DNA of 64,000 nucleotides, taken from contig CAYYOV010000010.1 in assembly GCA_964473365.1 (NCBI GenBank), forward strand, positions 25,257 through 89,256, written 5' to 3'. The notes beneath the pieces were generated by a model. That model worked only from the letters and a program-made list of their open reading frames with translations. It had not been told where the DNA came from and did not search any database. Below, piece after piece: positions 59,664-64,000 of this stretch. Numbering within the stretch: the stretch's first letter is position 1; each line of letters opens with the position of its first letter. Position numbers and translations under genes: made by a program. The stretch is from 2-02-FULL-55-14 sp964473365. Lineage in GTDB: Bacteria; Bacteroidota; Ignavibacteria; UBA10030.

Positions 59664-62240
59664 TCACAACCGCCATTCTAGCCCGATCCGAACGCGTCGC
59701 GGGTCGTACGTGGCCGATGGGTCGCCCAGCTCACCACCGATCCGACCGCTGGAGTCCATCCATCGAACGTTGGAACGGCCGAGGATGTTCCGGCCGTCGG
59801 CATACACCGTCAGTCGACCGTTTGTGCCCACCGCGAGCTCGACGGAGGCTTTCACGTTCACAAAGAGCACATGGCCCATCCGTCGATTGTTCGGCACGAA
59901 GACCTTAGAGGAATCCAAGGGCACGAATCCATCTCGTGTTGGATAATACGTATAGGGACGAGGAGAGTTGTAGAGCAGCACGGCGTTCATGTGGAGCACA
60001 TCCCAGAGCATGAATTCCGCGTCAGCCTTCACCGTGTGCCGCTGGTCCCAGCTGAGCGGATACGGCTGTGCCACGACCGGGAATCCCCATTGTGCATAGT
60101 TGATCGTCTGATCGGCGGCCTCCGTCACCCCTTCGGTGAACATGTATGTGTACGACATGCTTCCCCGGAGTCGTTCGCCGCTCTCTCGAGTGACGATGAC
60201 CTCCAGTCCCTCCGACCGAGCCTCAGCGTTGTTGACATACGTCGCGAAGCCAAAATCGCCGGCCGACTTGCTGTCGAATGGAATCAGCGTCTTGGCGTCA
60301 AGCTGGTTCGTCATCTTCTTCCGAAAATGGGTCACAGAGCCGACCGTCTGGTCGTCGAGACTCACCTTCACACCCAGCTCCCAGGCCACGGTCCGCTCCG
60401 GTTGTAGGTCCGGATTCCCGGCCTGAACATTCTTCGCTCCGCCGGCAAGTTGCTCGGGCTGAAGGCCGGAGTAGAGTTGGTCAAAGAGCGGAAACTGAAA
60501 ATAGTGGCCATAGTTGACGAACACGAAGACGCGGGGGCCAAATGGTGCAGTGTACGACATCCGAGGACTCACCTGCTGCTTGAATGTGGCCGGGGCGTCC
60601 CCGGAAATGACCTGGCGATATTCCCCCTGCGTTGTGGGGATGAATTCAACGATGGGCCGTCGGGCCAGCGGGTCCAAGAAATCCCACCGCAGACCGAGTG
60701 TGAGGATCGAACCCACAGACTGCACCTGTACCTTGTCCTGGAGGTAGATGGCACCTGACCGGGGCCTGTAGGCATAGCGATTACTATAGTTCAACAACGG
60801 CGCTGCTACGATCGGCTTTCCGAAGTAGGTCCTTTGGGGTTCCGCTTTCTGAAGTTCCGAGCGCAGGTCATACTGCTGGACCTCGGCTCCGATCTTCACG
60901 ATCTGGTCCTTCCAGCCGTCGTGGACCGCCTCGAACTTGGCCGTTCCGACAAGCTGACGCGCATCTGCCCGCCAATAGCGCTGGCCTCTCACGATATAGC
61001 GAAGGAAGAAGTCGTATTCGTACGAGGGCAGGTCTCCTGTGAACCTATCCTCGCCGATCAGCGACCGTTGCGCGTACAGGCTGGCAGTGGCCGTCAGCGT
61101 CAGCCCGGACACGGGTGACGTGGAATACTGTAGCGTCCCTCGGGCTGCCAGACGCTCCCGAGAAGGCAATCCCGGCAGGTTGAACCGCCAGCTGAACTCG
61201 TAGTCCCGCCATCGTTTCCACGAGTAGATCGCCTGAAGCGACAGCCGGTCGGCCGTTCCCGGGGTGGCCTCGATCTTCGAGATGCCGCTGAACTCCGTAA
61301 CGACCGGCGACGGAAGTTGACGCTGGAAGTCCTGCCACCAGCGCGTCTCTTCGGTGTGCAACATGTGGGCAGTGAAATAGTACAGCCGGTCCTGGATCAA
61401 CGGCCCCGTACCAGCGACCTCCGTCTCGATCCAGCCCGAATGCTCCTTGTTCAGACCCCCGATCCAGTTGTCGCGCTCGTAGCGCAGCGTCCAACGAGGG
61501 GTCCGGCTCGCCGCACGCGTGACGATGTTGACGACGCCCGCCTGTGTGTTGCCGTACTCCGCTTCGAAGCCACCGGTCTGAAGCGTGATACCCGTGATGG
61601 CGCTCCGCGGCACAGACGTCGACGTCCCTCCGCCGAGAACATCCATGACGGGCAGCCCGTCGATCAGGAAGATCACGTCGGTGGTCTTTCCTCCACGAAC
61701 ATTCCCTTCGATGGTCGTGCCAGGCTGAAGCGCCAGGACATCCTGGACGGTTGAGACCGGCAGCAGGTCCATCTTCTCGGAACCGACCATGAACGCTGTG
61801 GCAGCAAGGTCTCGCTGGATCAACGGCCGCACTGCACGCACTTCGACCGCTTCCATCTCGACGGACGACGGTTCAAGCTCGACATCGACCGTGGTGCGAA
61901 GGTCGGCCAACACGCGCACAGCCCGAACGATCGTCGGACGATAGCCGATGTGCGAGATCCGCAGATCGTAGAGACCTGCTCGGAGAGGACTGACCCGATA
62001 TCGGCCATCGACATCCGTTGCCGAACCTGACCGGGTGCCCAGGACCTGGATCACCGCACCGATGAGCGGTTCTCCCGTCGCCTGATCTCGCACGCGGCCT
62101 TCCACCAGTCCATCGGTACCCGCCCAGAGGAGCGTGACCCCCAGAGCCAACACCACAAGGAATGTTCCTGCGGTGGTTGTCAGAGAACGATTCTGCCCCC
62201 CGCATCGGGGCTTCCGTGATCGTTCCGTCGTCAGGGGCAT
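59664..62240 (-). CDS. TonB-dependent receptor with carboxypeptidase-like domain
   Basis: 858 residues from ATG 62240 (an ATG at 62285 is also in frame). Membrane signal (TTAGTFLVVLALGVTLLWAG), CarboxypepD_reg-like domain (VEGRVRDQATGEPLIGAVIQVLG), plug (VEVRAVRPLIQRDLAATAFMV, TTIEGNVRGGKTTDVIFLIDGLPVMDVLGGG) and a barrel ending in LEWRL. The large size and the tandem lipoprotein pair that precedes it suggest uptake of an oligosaccharide or peptide-type ligand. It overlaps the second lipoprotein by about 10 bp. Confidence 0.9.
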   Translation of the reverse strand: MPLTTERSRKPRCGGQNRSLTTTAGTFLVVLALGVTLLWAGTDGLVEGRVRDQATGEPLIGAVIQVLGTRSGSATDVDGRYRVSPLRAGLYDLRISHIGYRPTIVRAVRVLADLRTTVDVELEPSSVEMEAVEVRAVRPLIQRDLAATAFMVGSEKMDLLPVSTVQDVLALQPGTTIEGNVRGGKTTDVIFLIDGLPVMDVLGGGTSTSVPRSAITGITLQTGGFEAEYGNTQAGVVNIVTRAASRTPRWTLRYERDNWIGGLNKEHSGWIETEVAGTGPLIQDRLYYFTAHMLHTEETRWWQDFQRQLPSPVVTEFSGISKIEATPGTADRLSLQAIYSWKRWRDYEFSWRFNLPGLPSRERLAARGTLQYSTSPVSGLTLTATASLYAQRSLIGEDRFTGDLPSYEYDFFLRYIVRGQRYWRADARQLVGTAKFEAVHDGWKDQIVKIGAEVQQYDLRSELQKAEPQRTYFGKPIVAAPLLNYSNRYAYRPRSGAIYLQDKVQVQSVGSILTLGLRWDFLDPLARRPIVEFIPTTQGEYRQVISGDAPATFKQQVSPRMSYTAPFGPRVFVFVNYGHYFQFPLFDQLYSGLQPEQLAGGAKNVQAGNPDLQPERTVAWELGVKVSLDDQTVGSVTHFRKKMTNQLDAKTLIPFDSKSAGDFGFATYVNNAEARSEGLEVIVTRESGERLRGSMSYTYMFTEGVTEAADQTINYAQWGFPVVAQPYPLSWDQRHTVKADAEFMLWDVLHMNAVLLYNSPRPYTYYPTRDGFVPLDSSKVFVPNNRRMGHVLFVNVKASVELAVGTNGRLTVYADGRNILGRSNVRWMDSSGRIGGELGDPSATYDPRRVRIGLEWRL

Positions 62241-62872
62241 ATGCCGGGCCTGGTTTGGAATGGGCAGATCTTGTCGCTGACCCATTGGCGCGGGACACAC
62301 CACCACGCAATGGCCGGTGGGGGTATGGTTGCAGCCGTGCGCTTGTACATGCCAACGCTGGCCCGAAATTCATACGACATGTTCGTGCTCAGAAGCCGAA
62401 CCTCGCAGCTGGGATCGGGCATCCAACGCATCACCGCATCGCGGAGGTCACGGCCGGTGTCGTCGAAAAAATCGTAGCGCACGCGGAAGACCACGCTGTC
62501 TCCGGGATCCAGGGTCAATCGACGCGAAGCCGGGACGAAGGACCGCGCGGAAAGTTCGGTCGTCGAAAGCGTCAACGTTCGAACGGTGGACGGGTCACCC
62601 CCCATCGTCACGCTCACCCATCCGTCGACGTCGATCACATCGTCAAGCGTCTCGTCGAACGCGTTGATGAGCACAACATTGACGTCGATGCTGACGCCGT
62701 CCGACCGGTACGTGATCCTTGGCGCAAGATAGCTCACAAAAAGGTCTCGGGGATCCTCGTAGGAAGGCAGTTGTTCCTGACACGCAGGGGCGAGCATCAC
62801 TACTGCAACCGGAAGCCACCAGGGACTCCGGACCCGGCAAAACCGAATGTGATCCTCGCGCATGTCATTCAT
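62231..62872 (-). CDS. Lipoprotein, paralogue 2 of the tandem pair
   Basis: 213 residues from ATG 62872, which overlaps the stop of paralogue 1 by 4 bp (62869-62872). Lipobox APAC near residue 31, then SYEDPRDLFVSYLAPRITYRSD, NAFDETLDDVIDVDGWVSV, DPSTVRTLTLS, LDPGDSVVFRVRYDFFDDTGRD. These blocks are shared with the upstream gene at 62869-63519, so the two arose by tandem duplication. The C-terminal ~60 residues diverge (Trp/Pro-rich, with Cys pairs). It precedes a TonB receptor. Confidence 0.75.
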   Translation of the reverse strand: MNDMREDHIRFCRVRSPWWLPVAVVMLAPACQEQLPSYEDPRDLFVSYLAPRITYRSDGVSIDVNVVLINAFDETLDDVIDVDGWVSVTMGGDPSTVRTLTLSTTELSARSFVPASRRLTLDPGDSVVFRVRYDFFDDTGRDLRDAVMRWMPDPSCEVRLLSTNMSYEFRASVGMYKRTAATIPPPAIAWWCVPRQWVSDKICPFQTRPGICP

Positions 62873-63519
62873 GGACAAAGGCCGGTCTGTTCCGGAGGAT
62901 CGGGACCGAGACACACCTTATCAGGAAGCCATGGGATCGGAAGACAAACGACGTACCCGAGATCAGATGCCACAGAGGCGACCGTCCGGGGAAAGACACG
63001 CGCAAAGCCCTTGATGCTGTACAATTCGCGGTCACTCACCACTCGCAAGGTTGGGCAGGTCGGGTCGACCTGCATGCGAAGGACCGTCGATGGCAGGAAT
63101 CGGCCGGTGTCGTCGAAGAAGTCATAGCGGCCCTGGAAGATCACAGAGTCGCCTGGATCCAGGCGCAGTGTGCCCGAACTCCTGACGTAGTGGGAGGCCG
63201 TCAGGTTCGAGGCCGTCAACGCAAAGGTTCGAACCGTCGACGGATCCCGCAGGAGTGTGACCATGATACTGCCATCAACATCCACTTTACCTTCGAGGGT
63301 CTCGTCGAACGAGTTCACGAGGACAAGAGAGACGTAGAAGACCGTCTCATCAGACCGGTAACTGAAGGTCGCACGAAGATGGGCCGACAGCAGATCACGA
63401 GGGTCTTCGTATGCCGGAAGTGCCTCGGTACATGCAGCACCGCTCACCATCCACCAGGCCGCCACAACGACGCCGACGAGTGTACGCCGGAGCGCTGAAG
63501 GACGACGAGGGATGTTCAT
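62869..63519 (-). CDS. Lipoprotein, paralogue 1 of the tandem pair
   Basis: 216 residues. Signal with lipobox GAAC (about residue 30), then AYEDPRDLLSAHLRATFSYRSD, VNSFDETLEGKVDVDGSIMV, RDPSTVRTFALT and RLDPGDSVIFQGRYDFFDDTGRF, all shared with the next gene. The body looks like a beta-sandwich. GGAGGAG precedes ATG 63519 at about 9 bases. It follows the lysS stop by 25 bp. A role as surface-exposed ligand-binding partner of the receptor at 59664 is inferred from order only. Confidence 0.75.
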   Translation of the reverse strand: MNIPRRPSALRRTLVGVVVAAWWMVSGAACTEALPAYEDPRDLLSAHLRATFSYRSDETVFYVSLVLVNSFDETLEGKVDVDGSIMVTLLRDPSTVRTFALTASNLTASHYVRSSGTLRLDPGDSVIFQGRYDFFDDTGRFLPSTVLRMQVDPTCPTLRVVSDRELYSIKGFARVFPRTVASVASDLGYVVCLPIPWLPDKVCLGPDPPEQTGLCP

Positions 63520-63544
63520 CGAGTGACTCCTCCGACAGCCGCGG

Positions 63545-64000
63545 TCAGGACGACGTGCGCTCGGGCTTCATCTGAGGGAACAGGATCACATCGCGGATGG
63601 AATCCTGTCCTGTGAGAAGCATCGTGAGCCGGTCGATACCGACACCGAGGCCTGCAGTGGGAGGCATGCCGTACTCGAGTGCCCGCAGGTAGTCCTCGTC
63701 CATCACCTGGGCTTCCTCGTCGCCACGCGCGCGGAGGCCCATCTGGTCTTCGAACCGCGCCCGCTGATCGAGAGGATCATTCAGTTCTGAAAACGCGTTG
63801 CAGATCTCGCGGCCAAGGACGATCGCTTCGAATCGCTCGACCAGGCCCGCGGCCGACCGATGACGCTTGGCCAGCGGCGACATCGACAACGGATAGTCCG
63901 TAATGAATGTAGGCTGAATAAGGTGCGGCTCAACTCGCTCCCCGAAGATCTCGTCGATAATGGCGCCGGCGCCGAGGGCCGGGTCCACGGCGATGCCGAG
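63545..64000 (-). CDS. lysS: Lysyl-tRNA synthetase class II, C-terminal fragment
   Basis: The frame is open to the window edge, so this is the last 151 residues. Class II motif 3 is intact (GVGIDRLTMLLTGQDSIRDVILFPQMKPE), and FITDYPLSMSPLAKRHR, FEAIVLGREICNAFSELNDPLDQRARFEDQ and DEDYLRALEYGMPPTAGLG match bacterial LysRS. It charges tRNA-Lys with lysine. The 5' part lies beyond 64000. Confidence 0.96.
   Translation of the reverse strand, partial: LGIAVDPALGAGAIIDEIFGERVEPHLIQPTFITDYPLSMSPLAKRHRSAAGLVERFEAIVLGREICNAFSELNDPLDQRARFEDQMGLRARGDEEAQVMDEDYLRALEYGMPPTAGLGVGIDRLTMLLTGQDSIRDVILFPQMKPERTSS

Noticed and set aside
1..64000. CRISPR arrays, tRNA or rRNA genes, insertion sequences
   Set aside because: No regularly spaced repeats, cloverleaf-like segments, rRNA segments or transposase reading frames were found on either strand by eye.

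Overview
The window is a dense, mostly minus-strand, GC-rich (roughly 60 percent by eye) bacterial chromosome segment. It most resembles the Bacteroidota/Chlorobiota/Ignavibacteriota/Kapabacteria group. The evidence is a textbook type IX secretion (T9SS) C-terminal tail on a secreted protein (NYPNPFNPSTTI motif, 10011-12275), a PorV-like protein, three TonB-dependent receptors with N-terminal carboxypeptidase-like domains, and DUF4835 and DUF2795 proteins. Kapabacteria-like is my best guess from lineage-typical proteins; no rRNA is present to confirm it. I saw no tRNA, rRNA, CRISPR array, insertion sequence or prophage, and no gene-free stretch over 300 bp.

Layout. 1-306 is the 3' end of a 2-oxoacid dehydrogenase E2 gene. 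406-3273 (+) is a complete ECF vitamin/cofactor transporter (S, T, two ATPases). 3545-14400 (-) is a six-gene exported-protein operon: two secreted proteins with T9SS-type ends, a lipoprotein, a TonB receptor, a PorV-like protein and an NHL lipoprotein. 14494-18783 holds a five-LysM lytic transglycosylase and an acyl-CoA carboxylase subunit. 18883-27205 is a seven-gene operon headed by an ECF sigma factor and zinc anti-sigma, followed by a Spy-like periplasmic protein, a MacA-like adaptor, a MacB-like permease without an ATPase, a second adaptor and an RND pump. 27319-33561 contains mnmA, two thioredoxin-fold proteins, a NagX-like membrane acyltransferase, an HHH-containing exported protein and a barrel-like protein. 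33599-40227 contains DUF4835 (+), a HEAT-cyclophilin fusion, TatD, a TonB receptor and its lipoprotein. 40325-41963 (+) is menG plus an amidohydrolase. 42035-42874 (-) encodes a TIR-like protein with its own promoter. 42989-49503 is metG, holB, an Omp85 protein, DUF2795 and an M23 peptidase. 49679-59563 is a housekeeping run (hprK, hpf, xerC, topA, smg, ybeY, unknown, MBL-fold, gamma-CA, DUF3108, S41 protease). 59664-63519 is a TonB receptor with two tandem paralogous lipoproteins, followed by the 3' end of lysS.

How the parts work together. The main theme is the cell envelope: export of T9SS cargo, TonB-dependent uptake, outer-membrane assembly, peptidoglycan remodelling and stress-controlled efflux. 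Several transcription starts can be read directly as TTGnnn-N17-TAnnTT promoters. In at least three cases the predicted +1 falls on or next to the start codon, suggesting leaderless mRNAs. The features most worth following up are the sigma-controlled double-efflux operon, the promoter/leaderless pattern and the TIR-like protein.
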